The notes under the pieces are model-generated. The model was given only the letters and a program-made list of their open reading frames with translations, did not search any database and was not told the DNA's origin. Below, in pieces: positions 9,272-16,657 of a DNA stretch of 64,000 bases. The position numbers and the translations under genes are program-made. The stretch's first letter is position 1. Every line of letters starts with the position of its first letter. This stretch comes from Verrucomicrobiota bacterium (GTDB taxonomy: Bacteria > Verrucomicrobiota > Verrucomicrobiia > Chthoniobacterales > Terrimicrobiaceae). The stretch covers positions 24,746 through 88,745 of the forward strand of contig JAFKMU010000057.1 in the NCBI GenBank assembly GCA_017305195.1. Reading direction: 5' to 3'.

Positions 9272-9996
9272 AATACCTCATCTCTCTTCTCGTCGTCTGC
9301 CTCGGGGCAGGGTGCGCCACTCGCAAAGATTCCACTCCGAAATCCGTTGTTCCTGGAACCAGCGTTTCCGCCAGGCGAATGGCTTCTGTTCGCACGCCGG
9401 AAGTCGTAAAAGCCTATCCGGCGGGCCGCTACACCGATCCGAACTTCCCGGACGAAATGCACGAACGGCACACCGTTTACCGTCGGGAACAGTCGCCTGA
9501 TTGGAACTATCTGCCCGACCCGCCGCCCATTCTTCCGACCGGAAATCCCTCGCCATCCTATTGCGTGAATGGCTCCGGCGAGTTGAACGCCCAGCAGCGG
9601 GCGTACGCCGAAGCGTTGCAGGAACAAAACCGTGCCATGCAGAAGCGCATCGAGGATCTACAGCGGCAGGCAGGCAAGGTGCCGGGGCTTGAACAGCAAC
9701 TTGATCAGCTCAAAAAGCAGACGGGAGAAACACCCAAGCCGACGCCATTACCGGCGAAGACCGAAGACATACTTTCCAGTGTCGAACCGGAATTGCCTGC
9801 GTGGGAGGAAGGGGTTTCCGATCCGGGCGAAATCACGCTCTCCGCCGGGTCCGACGACCAGGACTTCCTCCTTTCCCAGATGCGGCTCAATGACGAATTC
9901 ACCGCGGAATTGGCCGCAGCCGAGCGCAGGAAGATTTCCGCCGTCATCAGCGGTCCGTTCCTCCGCCGCAGGGAATTCGCTCTTTTCAACCACTAA
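9268..9996 (+). CDS. Coiled-coil lipoprotein at the end of the secretion operon
   Basis: The 242-residue protein has a signal peptide with lipobox LGAGC (cysteine near residue 16). A coiled coil follows around residues 110-155 ('QQRAYAEALQEQNRAMQKR', 'LEQQLDQLKKQ'), and the C-terminus is acidic. It is translationally coupled to the VirB10 gene (ATGA overlap) and is therefore probably an accessory envelope component of the conjugation machine. I do not recognise a family. Confidence 0.6.
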   Translation: MKYLISLLVVCLGAGCATRKDSTPKSVVPGTSVSARRMASVRTPEVVKAYPAGRYTDPNFPDEMHERHTVYRREQSPDWNYLPDPPPILPTGNPSPSYCVNGSGELNAQQRAYAEALQEQNRAMQKRIEDLQRQAGKVPGLEQQLDQLKKQTGETPKPTPLPAKTEDILSSVEPELPAWEEGVSDPGEITLSAGSDDQDFLLSQMRLNDEFTAELAAAERRKISAVISGPFLRRREFALFNH

Positions 9997-9999
9997 ATC

Positions 10000-10287
10000 A
10001 TGAACACACCCAAACCCGCCAACGTCACCGTCACCCTCGATGAAGATACTTTTGCGATCTTCAAAGAGGCATCCCAAATCGTCGAAAACGCTGGGATCCG
10101 CGTCCCGACCAGCCAACTCGTCCAAACCATGCTCAACGCGGAGAGCCAACGTTTGAGCCCGCGCAAAATCGCCCAGCGTTTCCTGAAATCCCTCATGGAA
10201 CAAATCGGCGGTCTGCGGCGTGGCGCTCTTGAAGACGAGGAGGATGAAAAAATCCCCTCGCTCAAGCCCGCTGCCGCCAAAGCCTGA
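10000..10287 (+). CDS. Small hypothetical protein, possibly ribbon-helix-helix-like
   Basis: This 95-residue cytoplasmic protein begins with a short strand-like stretch ('ANVTVTLDEDTFAIFKEASQI') followed by helices, which is reminiscent of ribbon-helix-helix regulators, and ends in an acidic, lysine-tipped tail. It starts 3 bases after the lipoprotein gene and so belongs to the secretion operon. Function is unknown; the ribbon-helix-helix idea is only a resemblance. Confidence 0.55.
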   Translation: MNTPKPANVTVTLDEDTFAIFKEASQIVENAGIRVPTSQLVQTMLNAESQRLSPRKIAQRFLKSLMEQIGGLRRGALEDEEDEKIPSLKPAAAKA

Positions 10288-10357
10288 TCCTTTCACCGCA
10301 ACCTCCGTCAATCGTCCGGCTACGGAATCCAAAACGCCGGACACAAATCCATAAAAT

Positions 10358-10717
10358 ATGGCAATCGCATCACCGAAGAAAAAAGACGAACAGGCCAAGC
10401 AGTTTAAAATCAACCCCGAGGTCAACGCCAAGCTGGATGCCTTCATGAAGGCCGAACCGGATTTGGTGCAATACGTCAAGGACCTGCCCCGCGAGCAGTT
10501 AGAACGCAAATTCCTTCTGCGCAAGATGAACGACGAGGAGCAGAAGCAGGGTTACTCCGCCAAGGTGAAAGCCTGGCTGGCGAAGCCGGAACAGGAAGAC
10601 TTGGTCCGCAGCATCAAGAACACCATCAGCCCGAACATGACCCCCGAGCGGCAGGAGGCTGCCCTCGTCATCGGAGCCAAGAACCACATCCGTAACAGCG
10701 GGATCAAACTCGGATAA
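10358..10717 (+). CDS. Small hypothetical protein of the conjugative element
   Basis: The 119-residue product is highly charged and predicted helical throughout, without signal peptide or membrane segment. I do not recognise it. It lies 70 bases after the preceding small gene and is followed by a strong hairpin at 10725-10760, so it probably closes the secretion operon. Confidence 0.55.
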   Translation: MAIASPKKKDEQAKQFKINPEVNAKLDAFMKAEPDLVQYVKDLPREQLERKFLLRKMNDEEQKQGYSAKVKAWLAKPEQEDLVRSIKNTISPNMTPERQEAALVIGAKNHIRNSGIKLG

Positions 10718-10724
10718 CGCCTCG

Positions 10725-10760
10725 GAGCCACCTGTCCGGTCCAATCCCGGCAGGTGGCTC
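10725..10760 (+). terminator. Strong hairpin after the secretion operon
   Basis: Perfect 10-base arms, GAGCCACCTG and CAGGTGGCTC, enclose a 16-base loop just after the stop of the 119-residue gene. No T-run follows, so it may be a factor-dependent terminator or an mRNA-end stabilising hairpin rather than an intrinsic terminator. Confidence 0.5.
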
Positions 10761-10817
10761 AAGTCCCGGAAAGCAGCCCATTCACTCCAGCCCCTTCAAT
10801 CGCAAGCCACCAACCTC

Positions 10818-11105
10818 ATGAAATCATCAGCCACTGCCCAGCGAGTTTACATCGACGGAATGCGCCCATTGGCCTTGACCAAAAAACAAATCATCGCCGT
10901 CTTGGGGTCTGCCAAGCTCGTTGATCGGATGCTTTGGGCGACCAGACACGCAAACGGCCGATGGCTGACTCTCATCCGGGAGGGACGGGATCTCCTCGTA
11001 GCCACGGAATCTGTTGAAACCGCCTATTCCAGACTGGTCAGCGGAGAACAGCCGCCACTCATGCCCAGCGAGCGCAAACCGCAGGAACGCGAATTGGCAG
11101 CCTGA
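10818..11105 (+). CDS. Small hypothetical protein with HTH-like character
   Basis: The 95-residue protein contains 'ALTKKQIIAVLGSAKLVDRMLWATRHANGRWL', which looks like the helix-turn-helix and wing of a small excisionase-type or MerR-like DNA-binding protein, but the match is weak. It is a single gene bounded by the hairpin at 10725-10760 and an intrinsic terminator at 11097-11130. A role in element regulation or excision would suit its position near the integrase end but is inference. Confidence 0.5.
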   Translation: MKSSATAQRVYIDGMRPLALTKKQIIAVLGSAKLVDRMLWATRHANGRWLTLIREGRDLLVATESVETAYSRLVSGEQPPLMPSERKPQERELAA

Positions 11106-11130
11106 AGGAAACCAGGCTGCTGGCTTTTTT
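11097..11130 (+). terminator. Intrinsic terminator
   Basis: Arms GCAGCCTG and CAGGCTGC (8 base pairs, 8-base loop) are followed within four bases by TTTTTT. The hairpin overlaps the stop codon of the 95-residue gene. Confidence 0.8.
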
Positions 11131-11157
11131 AGTCATGCCGTGGCGTTGAAGCTTTTC

Positions 11158-11775
11158 TCAGGGCGAATCCAACGCTACGCGGCGGAAGACGTCAACGATC
11201 CAACTCGGTGCGCAAGCAGCATCATCGAGAAGTGCAGCCCTATCCGCAGAAGACAGATTGCGCCGCAATTTGGCAACAATATCGTCGTCCACAAATCGTT
11301 TCCCAATCCAACGCAGCGCGAGGATGACGAGCGCACTTTTTGAGTTTTTCGTCGAAACAAAGCGGGGCGAAATATGCCTCAGCACAATGTTGGACTTGCC
11401 GTTCCGGATGAGCCGATTCGGCCCGGTTGTATAGTGCCAAGTCTGCATGGGGACCTGATCGCTGAGGCCAAGCGCATTGGCCGCAGCCGCTCCCGTGGGG
11501 AAAATGCTGCCGTTGGCCTTCCGCTTGATGAAGTCTTGCAGGCCATCGTAACTCGGTCCCAACGGGCCGAGCACAGGGTGATGTCGGGGGAGGTGGTACG
11601 CCCCACGTCCGGCCCGGGAGATTTGATTTGTGCGACAATTCCGGGAAAGCGCTTGATCCACAGCGGAACGGGCACCCAGGTCCAGAAAATCTGTCGGCAT
11701 CCAAACACGCTCCTGCGGTCCCGAGCGGATACGGTCCAGAATGGCCGAATCAATGGAGTCGATATGCTTCTTCAT
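11158..11775 (-). CDS. DUF6088 / AbiEi-like type IV antitoxin protein
   Basis: The ATG at 11775 gives 205 residues. The layout fits DUF6088 proteins, relatives of AbiEi antitoxins: an N-terminal winged-helix segment ('IDSAILDRIRSGPQERVWMPTDFLDLGARSAVDQALSR'), a 'RAGRGAYHLPRHHPVLG' turn and an 'IFPTGAAAANALGLSDQVPMQTWHYTTGPNR' core. AbiEi proteins repress their own promoter and counteract a nucleotidyltransferase toxin. No partner toxin gene follows on this strand: the next gene downstream is in the opposite direction. It may be an orphan antitoxin or a regulator. A dyad over its promoter (11783-11815) suggests autoregulation. Confidence 0.7.
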   Translation of the reverse strand: MKKHIDSIDSAILDRIRSGPQERVWMPTDFLDLGARSAVDQALSRNCRTNQISRAGRGAYHLPRHHPVLGPLGPSYDGLQDFIKRKANGSIFPTGAAAANALGLSDQVPMQTWHYTTGPNRLIRNGKSNIVLRHISPRFVSTKNSKSALVILALRWIGKRFVDDDIVAKLRRNLSSADRAALLDDAACAPSWIVDVFRRVALDSP

Positions 11776-11782
11776 GGCGATC

Positions 11783-11815
11783 TTTGTCAGAAAATTATAA
11801 CAATAATCTGACAAA
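11783..11815 (-). promoter_or_regulatory. Operator/promoter of the DUF6088 gene
   Basis: Perfect inverted 9-mers TTTGTCAGA (11783-11791) and TCTGACAAA (11807-11815) flank a minus-strand TATAAT box (complement of 11794-11799), 8 bases upstream of the start codon. A dyad wrapped around the -10 box is the expected layout for autorepression by a winged-helix antitoxin. Confidence 0.6.
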
Positions 11816-11931
11816 ATCAAGAGCCAGGGTAAAATCGTGCCTTGAGCCATCGCGGAACACACTCCCTCAATTCCCCGAACCATTCGAGGGCGGCGTCTTC
11901 TACGGTGGATTCGATGAGGCTCCTTCAGGGT

Positions 11932-12015
11932 TGGCGGTTTGCGTCTAAATAGGCAAACCGCGTATTTTCAAGGGTTTAGACGGTTTCTGGCATCAGGTGG
12001 CGGTTTGCGTCTAAA
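11932..12015. repeat. 18-base direct repeat pair
   Basis: TGGCGGTTTGCGTCTAAA occurs at 11932-11949 and again at 11998-12015, a 66-base period. Between them sits GTTTAGACGGTTT, which contains the reverse complement of CGTCTAAA. The cluster lies between the DUF6088 gene and the 3' end of the AlbA_2 gene. The rest of 11816-12021 shows no gene. Confidence 0.7.
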
Positions 12016-12021
12016 CGAAAA

Positions 12022-13431
12022 TCATGCCCAGAACGGCACATAATTGCGGTAACGCAACGAGGTTTGCTCTGGGTCGGCCAGTTTGATCTTCCCCGCGTCC
12101 ACCGCGTCGCGGATGGCCCGTGAAACGGACTCCGTCTTTTTCTCGGAGAGCCGAAAGCGCTCCCGAAGACTCTGGTTGGTCATCTTCTCGTTCATCACAT
12201 ACCGCAGACAGCAATGCTGGTAAGTGGCGCGGATACGGTCGCTCCGATCCATATCCTCGAAATCCTTGTGCCCGAACAGCACCACCGCCGTGCGCTTCTC
12301 TCCCACGCGGAAGTCTGGGGCGGGCAGTTGGAAGGCCTCTGCCGCCTGAATCACCTTGTCCACGCCGCTACCCTTCTCTTCGCAGATGCCGAGGCGCCGC
12401 ATCAGGTCCGCCAGCCGCTCATTCCGGGACTGGTATTCATCAATGAACCGGTCCGGCGAAATGAAGGGCTTGCCGGGATTCGAGATTTCCATGCGGTCGT
12501 CGTAGATTTCCACCATCACCGACGTGCCGGACTCGGTGAAATCCTGATGGATGAGTGCATTCGCCACCAACTCGCGCACGGCGATTTCCGGAAACATCTT
12601 CACTTCCCGGCGCAGCGCCTGCTCGATCACCTCATTGGACGGCACCAATCCGTTGATAAACTCCACCAGTCCCTGGAAGCCGACCGCGTATCCCTTCGAT
12701 CCCGGCTTATCCAGCTTCGTCTTCAGCTTGTTTGTGCCCTCATACACGATCACTCGCGGCGCTTTCCGGGCGAGTCGGTCGAAACTCTCCAGCTTCTTCG
12801 CGAAAAGAACCGCCCCCAGATTCGTGATGGTCCATGCACTGCCCGTCCGCTCGATCAGCCGTTCACTGGCAAAGCGTTCCAACACGGCCTCCCGCGTGGC
12901 CGGGTAAGGCAGATGCAGCAGGTCGAAGTAGCTTTGCGTGTCGAGCACCTGCACCACCTTCTCCCCGTCGCACTCCGTCATGGCCGGATTCAACGCCCAG
13001 TCAGGCTCACCCTCGGCCATGATCTTCTTGAGCTGGTCCGGCGTCATCGGCACCAATTCCTCGCCCGCCCGCATCAAGTAACGGCCCTTGTAATGCACCG
13101 GCTGTCCCACCGGACGCGACGGCACCTGAAACATCAGCACCCGTCCCGCCGGATGCACCACCTCGTCAAAGGTCACCTTCAGATGGAGGCGCTCATAGAT
13201 GCCAGCAACTGTGCGCTCGGGCACCTCGAAAGCTTTTGTTCCCACCACCCGGCGCGGCACCTTGTCGGTGACGCCAAGCAGCATTCGTCCGCCGCCTTCG
13301 TTCGCCAGCGCCACGCAGTAATCCACCAACTCTTCGAAGTGGAAGTTGTTGGCCGCTTCCTTGAATTCCAGGTGTTCGTCCTCGGAGCGAACTGTCAGCA
13401 GGGCATCAATCTCTGGAATCGTCGTTGCCAT
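12022..13431 (-). CDS. AlbA_2 (Schlafen-type) / HATPase_c_4 ATP-binding regulator
   Basis: The ATG at 13431 gives 469 residues; a GTG six bases earlier is possible. Residues about 10-125 form an AlbA_2 domain ('EDEHLEFKEAANNFHFEELVDYCVALANEGGGRMLLGV'), and residues about 260-380 an HATPase_c_4-like ATP-binding fold ('AVRELVANALIHQDFTESG', 'RMEISNPGKPF', 'EEKGSGVDKVI'). The C-terminal about 70 residues are a winged-helix-like segment ('MTNQSLRERFRLSEKKTESVSRAIRDAVDAGKI'). Such proteins are common cargo of mobile elements and are annotated as putative transcriptional regulators or defence factors. Biochemical function is unclear. It directly follows the decayed DUF1016 gene on the same strand. 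Confidence 0.85.
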   Translation of the reverse strand: MATTIPEIDALLTVRSEDEHLEFKEAANNFHFEELVDYCVALANEGGGRMLLGVTDKVPRRVVGTKAFEVPERTVAGIYERLHLKVTFDEVVHPAGRVLMFQVPSRPVGQPVHYKGRYLMRAGEELVPMTPDQLKKIMAEGEPDWALNPAMTECDGEKVVQVLDTQSYFDLLHLPYPATREAVLERFASERLIERTGSAWTITNLGAVLFAKKLESFDRLARKAPRVIVYEGTNKLKTKLDKPGSKGYAVGFQGLVEFINGLVPSNEVIEQALRREVKMFPEIAVRELVANALIHQDFTESGTSVMVEIYDDRMEISNPGKPFISPDRFIDEYQSRNERLADLMRRLGICEEKGSGVDKVIQAAEAFQLPAPDFRVGEKRTAVVLFGHKDFEDMDRSDRIRATYQHCCLRYVMNEKMTNQSLRERFRLSEKKTESVSRAIRDAVDAGKIKLADPEQTSLRYRNYVPFWA

Positions 13432-13433
13432 AG

Positions 13434-13943
13434 TCACTTGTCACCATCTGGTTGAATCTCGGAAATGCCTCCGCACGGCATCCGTTGAAACGGAGTATAA
13501 CGCAGATAACTGAATGCACAGGCCAGGTTCGGCGCGTGAGTGAAGGCATCGGCGAGAGCGGACAATGGCGAAGATTTTGCAGACACTGTCTGCAAAATTT
13601 TTCGACGCTGTCGAATGAATCGGAAGATCGCCTGATTCGAGCAACTTTGTCGATTGTGTTTCGTCCGGCAATTTGCTCGACAGCGTCGGGCGAATCTTGT
13701 CTCCCGATTGGGAGAGATAAAAACTTTACCGAAACCGTGTCGACAGATTCTGCACCAGTCGCGCCTCGCCCCCTGCTCAAACTCCACGATGCGCCGTCCA
13801 ACCTCCCAATACGTTGCCGTCATGATCGAGTTGACGGTCCGCGCCGAGGTTTGGCGCGCGGCATCGAGTAGTTCGAGCACGCCAGACTGAACTGCATTGT
13901 AGTCTTTGAGGGGTTTTGTTTTGGGGACGGGTTTCTTTTTCAC
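13434..13943 (-). pseudogene. Decayed DUF1016 (YhcG-type) nuclease gene, N-terminal part
   Basis: From a likely GTG at 13943 the protein reads 'YNAVQSGVLELLDAARQTSARTVNSIMTATYWEVGRRIVEFEQG', the N-terminal domain of DUF1016/YhcG proteins, which join a PDDEXK nuclease-like domain. The frame is lost right after EFEQG. Fragments resembling the next family segments appear in other frames ('QTVSAKSSPLSALADAF', then 'SALYSVSTDAVRRHFRDSTRW'), so there are at least two frameshifts. The gene is cut off next to the AlbA_2 gene and the whole C-terminal nuclease domain is missing. The decayed linker contains strong palindromes (13574-13598). Confidence 0.6.
13574..13598. repeat. 12-base palindrome in the DUF1016 remnant
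   Basis: Arms ATTTTGCAGACA (13574-13585) and TGTCTGCAAAAT (13587-13598) are separated by a single C. A second dyad, TTCGAC-GCT-GTCGAA, follows a few bases later, and TCGACAGCGTCG recurs about 70 bases downstream in inverted orientation. The context is degenerate coding sequence. Confidence 0.65.
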
Positions 13944-13980
13944 AGGGAAGGCAACTGCAATGAGGATGAAGGATAGTGGC

Positions 13981-15285
13981 TCAGGCAGCGAATTTGACAA
14001 TCTCGCCCGCGCTGGCCGGCAGCAGTTTCCAATACGATTCGATGTCTTCCGCTTCCTTCACAACTTCCCGGTAGTGAGCATACAGCATCCTGGCGTTTTT
14101 GTGGCCCATCTGCTCAGCGGTCATTGCGGCGTTCCGATGTTTGGCGAGATGGTAGGAGCCGTAGGAGTGTCGCAAGATGTCGTCCGGCCATCCGTCCCAT
14201 CCCATGGCCTTGCTCAGCGCCCAACGCTTCCTACGAAAGTTCACGGGCAATAACGGACCGGATTCCTTGCGGCAGATCAAAAGCCACTCAAACAGATTGT
14301 CGGACATTTCCACAATGCGACGATCCCCATCCTTGGTGATTTCGGCCGGTAGATCGATGTGCTTTCGCTTGAAATCGATCATGCTCCACTTCAGGCGAGC
14401 CGATTCTTCGGGGCGGATTCCTCCGAAGCAGCCAACCGCAATGATCGGCGCCATGTCCATGGGCGAAACAGCCAACGACACCGCCCCGAACTTCTCCCTC
14501 CATACCCCTTTCTCCTCCACTCTCGCCTCGGCCTTGAATCCTTTAGCGACGAGATGAAGCAGTTTGCGGGCCTCCTCGATGGTGAGAATTCTCACGGCTG
14601 ATTTCTTGACAGTGGATTCTTCGACCGTCATTCCCAGGCACGGGTTTTCCGCCATGTGGTGTTGGTTTACCGCCCAGGAGAACAGCACGGAAAGATTGCG
14701 GAGCATGTTCCGCTCGCCAACTGGCTTGAGCTTGCACTCATTCAGGAATCTTCGAACGTCAAGGCTGGTTACGCCATTGATGGCTTTTCCCTTTTCCGGT
14801 GGCAGCCAGCGTTCAAATCGCCGCCAACGTTTTCCGAGATCAGCCAGATAGGTGGGGCGCTTGCTTCGACTTTTGTCCTCCAGGGCACCTTCGATTGCTT
14901 GGGCGACAGACAGCGTTCCGGCTGGTGGTTTTGCGTGACGGATGGCGAACTGAATCGCTTCGGCAAGTGACATGCCCACTTTCTCCAACTCCTTCAAGGC
15001 ACCCGCCGATTCGTGTAGTTGAGTGGCGGAGAGCTCGAATGCCACCATGCCGGCCTTCTCTTTCAGATCGATGATTGCTCCGGGAGTAGCCCTCTCTTTT
15101 TGGGCGTCGCCGAAAATCCATTTCCGCGCATCCTCAACCGAGTTGAAATCCTTTTTGAGAATCGGGCCACCGGTAAAACGGCTCCCGAGGCGGACGCGGA
15201 AAAACATGCGGCCACGTCCTGAGCGTGACTTGGTGATTCCGATGCCACTGGGCAGATCAGCGATGAGGTTTTTCTTTCGAGCCAT
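13981..15285 (-). CDS. int: Tyrosine recombinase (element integrase)
   Basis: The ATG at 15285 gives 434 residues; the longer frame runs back through the tRNA fragment and is not credible. The N-terminal about 200 residues hold the arm-binding and SAM-like core-binding regions. The catalytic domain shows box I 'CFGGIRPEESARLKW' (active-site arginine), the 'ILRHSYGSYHLA' box II, 'GHKN' and the nucleophile region 'LYAHYREVVKEAE' with the active tyrosine in HYRE. It integrates and excises the element by recombination between tRNA-Phe attachment sites. The start lies 63 bases from the tRNA fragment, the usual position of an integrase at the end of its element. Confidence 0.92.
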   Translation of the reverse strand: MARKKNLIADLPSGIGITKSRSGRGRMFFRVRLGSRFTGGPILKKDFNSVEDARKWIFGDAQKERATPGAIIDLKEKAGMVAFELSATQLHESAGALKELEKVGMSLAEAIQFAIRHAKPPAGTLSVAQAIEGALEDKSRSKRPTYLADLGKRWRRFERWLPPEKGKAINGVTSLDVRRFLNECKLKPVGERNMLRNLSVLFSWAVNQHHMAENPCLGMTVEESTVKKSAVRILTIEEARKLLHLVAKGFKAEARVEEKGVWREKFGAVSLAVSPMDMAPIIAVGCFGGIRPEESARLKWSMIDFKRKHIDLPAEITKDGDRRIVEMSDNLFEWLLICRKESGPLLPVNFRRKRWALSKAMGWDGWPDDILRHSYGSYHLAKHRNAAMTAEQMGHKNARMLYAHYREVVKEAEDIESYWKLLPASAGEIVKFAA

Positions 15286-15348
15286 GGTCTTATAGCGGAA
15301 AGTATCCGCCAACTGTCCGCCGATGTCAAGTGCCCAGGTAAAAACGGC

Positions 15349-15396
15349 GGACTGAAAATCCTCGTGTCGGGGGTTCGATTCCCTCCCCAGCCACCA
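15349..15396 (+). other. attachment site: 3' half of a tRNA-Phe gene
   Basis: The sequence is the 3' part of a tRNA: loop CTGAAAA with anticodon GAA, stem end TCCTC, variable loop GTGTC, T-arm GGGGG-TTCGATT-CCCTC, acceptor CCCAGCC, discriminator A and CCA. The 5' acceptor partner GGCTGGG and the D-arm are absent upstream, where unrelated sequence starts (before GGA at 15349). This is the copy of the tRNA-Phe 3' end left at one boundary by integrase-mediated insertion. A 9-pair hairpin follows directly (15394-15417). Bases 15418-15637 contain an imperfect stem (ATACTCC with GGAGCAGTAT) and no gene. Confidence 0.85.
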
Positions 15397-15637
15397 CTTT
15401 CGCTCTCGCGAAGTGGCTGAAATACTCCAAAAAACGCACTGGAGCAGTATAGCCATTTCGTCTCTCCAAGAATGCCGCCTGCATGCCTGCGGATTTCTTC
15501 GCGGACGCGTTCTTCGCTCGTTCTTTCCGAAAAAAGCTCCCCGTGGGGGGAAGAATGGCGGCGGCTTCCCGAGGAGAAGAAGGGCCTCACCTCAACTTTT
15601 TCTATTCGCGATGCGCGGGACTTTCTAAATTTCCCGA

Positions 15638-16579
15638 ATGGCCTCCGCTGTCTGCTGCCGATTTTCCCCTGTCTCCCGGCTTTCCGCCGTTGTGGTGTTG
15701 TGCCTTCTCGCCATTGCTCCCGGGCTGCGAGCCGAGAATGGCATCGTCCTGAAATCCGATGTCGCCTTTCTCGGCGCCGATCGCAAAGAAAAGCTGGATG
15801 CCTACCTCCCGTCCGCGGAATTTCCCCGTCCCCGGGCTGCGGTGATTTTCATCCATGGCGGGGGCTGGAGCGGCGGGAGCAAAAGCGACGCTCGTTCCCG
15901 CGAGTTCTGTACGGCTTTGGCCGAGCGGGGCTACGTCGCCTTCTCGATCGACTACCTTTTGAACAAGGCCAGCAAGGACGAGGCGGGAAAGACCCGCTTC
16001 GACTCCGTGGCCTGGCCGCAGAACTTCCTGGACTGCAAGACCGCCGTGCGCTTCGTCCGGAGGCATGCCGCCGAGTTCGGCGTCGACCCCGCCCGCATCG
16101 CGGTGATGGGAGCCTCGGCAGGAGCGCACCTCGCCCTCCTCGTTGCCGCCACGGAGGACTCCGGCCATTGGAACAAGGGAGGGCTCTACCCTGAGGAGAG
16201 CAACGCTGTCTCCGCTGTGATCGAGTTTTACGGGCGTTGCGACGTGACGCAGGATCGTCGTCCGCACTTCGCAGGCGCCACACCAGAGGAAACAGAGGCA
16301 AATGTCGTCGCCGCCTCACCCCTCACCCACCTCACCTCGGGCATGCCTCCCGTCCTCGCCGTGCAGGGCGCCGCCGATACGATCGTCCCGGTAAGCTATG
16401 GCCGCAGGCTGGCTGCGCGGCTCAAGGAGCTCGATGTCCCCTGCGAATACATCGAAATCCCGGGAGCCGAGCATAGCTTCGGGTTCACACCGCCGCAGAA
16501 AGATCTCCGGCCGGAAGTCTTCGCCTTCCTCGAAAAGTATCTGGGCCCGACCCAATCGGGAGAAAAGAAGCAGGATTGA
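15638..16579 (+). CDS. Secreted alpha/beta hydrolase (BD-FAE/esterase type)
   Basis: The 313-residue protein has a signal peptide ending near 'GLRAE'. The fold markers are the oxyanion motif HGGGWSGG (about residue 74), the nucleophile elbow GASAG, the acid region 'VQGAADTIVP' and the catalytic histidine in 'GAEHSFGF'. Relatives are carbohydrate esterases or lipase-like enzymes acting in the periplasm. It precedes the trehalase gene on the same strand by 78 bases, but a likely operator (16591-16602) lies between them, so the two are probably separate units. Confidence 0.85.
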   Translation: MASAVCCRFSPVSRLSAVVVLCLLAIAPGLRAENGIVLKSDVAFLGADRKEKLDAYLPSAEFPRPRAAVIFIHGGGWSGGSKSDARSREFCTALAERGYVAFSIDYLLNKASKDEAGKTRFDSVAWPQNFLDCKTAVRFVRRHAAEFGVDPARIAVMGASAGAHLALLVAATEDSGHWNKGGLYPEESNAVSAVIEFYGRCDVTQDRRPHFAGATPEETEANVVAASPLTHLTSGMPPVLAVQGAADTIVPVSYGRRLAARLKELDVPCEYIEIPGAEHSFGFTPPQKDLRPEVFAFLEKYLGPTQSGEKKQD

Positions 16580-16590
16580 AAGCCGATCGC

Positions 16591-16602
16591 TCAACGGTTT
16601 GA
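16591..16602 (+). promoter_or_regulatory. Predicted LacI-family operator before the trehalase gene
   Basis: TCAACGGTTTGA matches, in reverse complement, the pseudo-palindrome TCAAACTGTTGA found upstream of lacI and other genes in this region. It lies 55 bases upstream of the trehalase start. Confidence 0.5.
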
Positions 16603-16657
16603 CCTGGGTTCCCATTGAGCCAGGGAGAGCAGATGCGATCCTGACGGCATCACTGTC

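Noticed and set aside
13500..13760. Cluster of palindromes read as an integron attC site or CRISPR-like array
   Set aside because: No regular spacing, no conserved repeat unit and no integron integrase; the stretch aligns with a decayed DUF1016 linker.
15285..15456. N-terminal extension of the integrase frame back to 15456
   Set aside because: The extension translates the tRNA-Phe remnant ('GRESNPRHEDFQ' is a typical antisense tRNA translation), so the ATG at 15285 is the real start.
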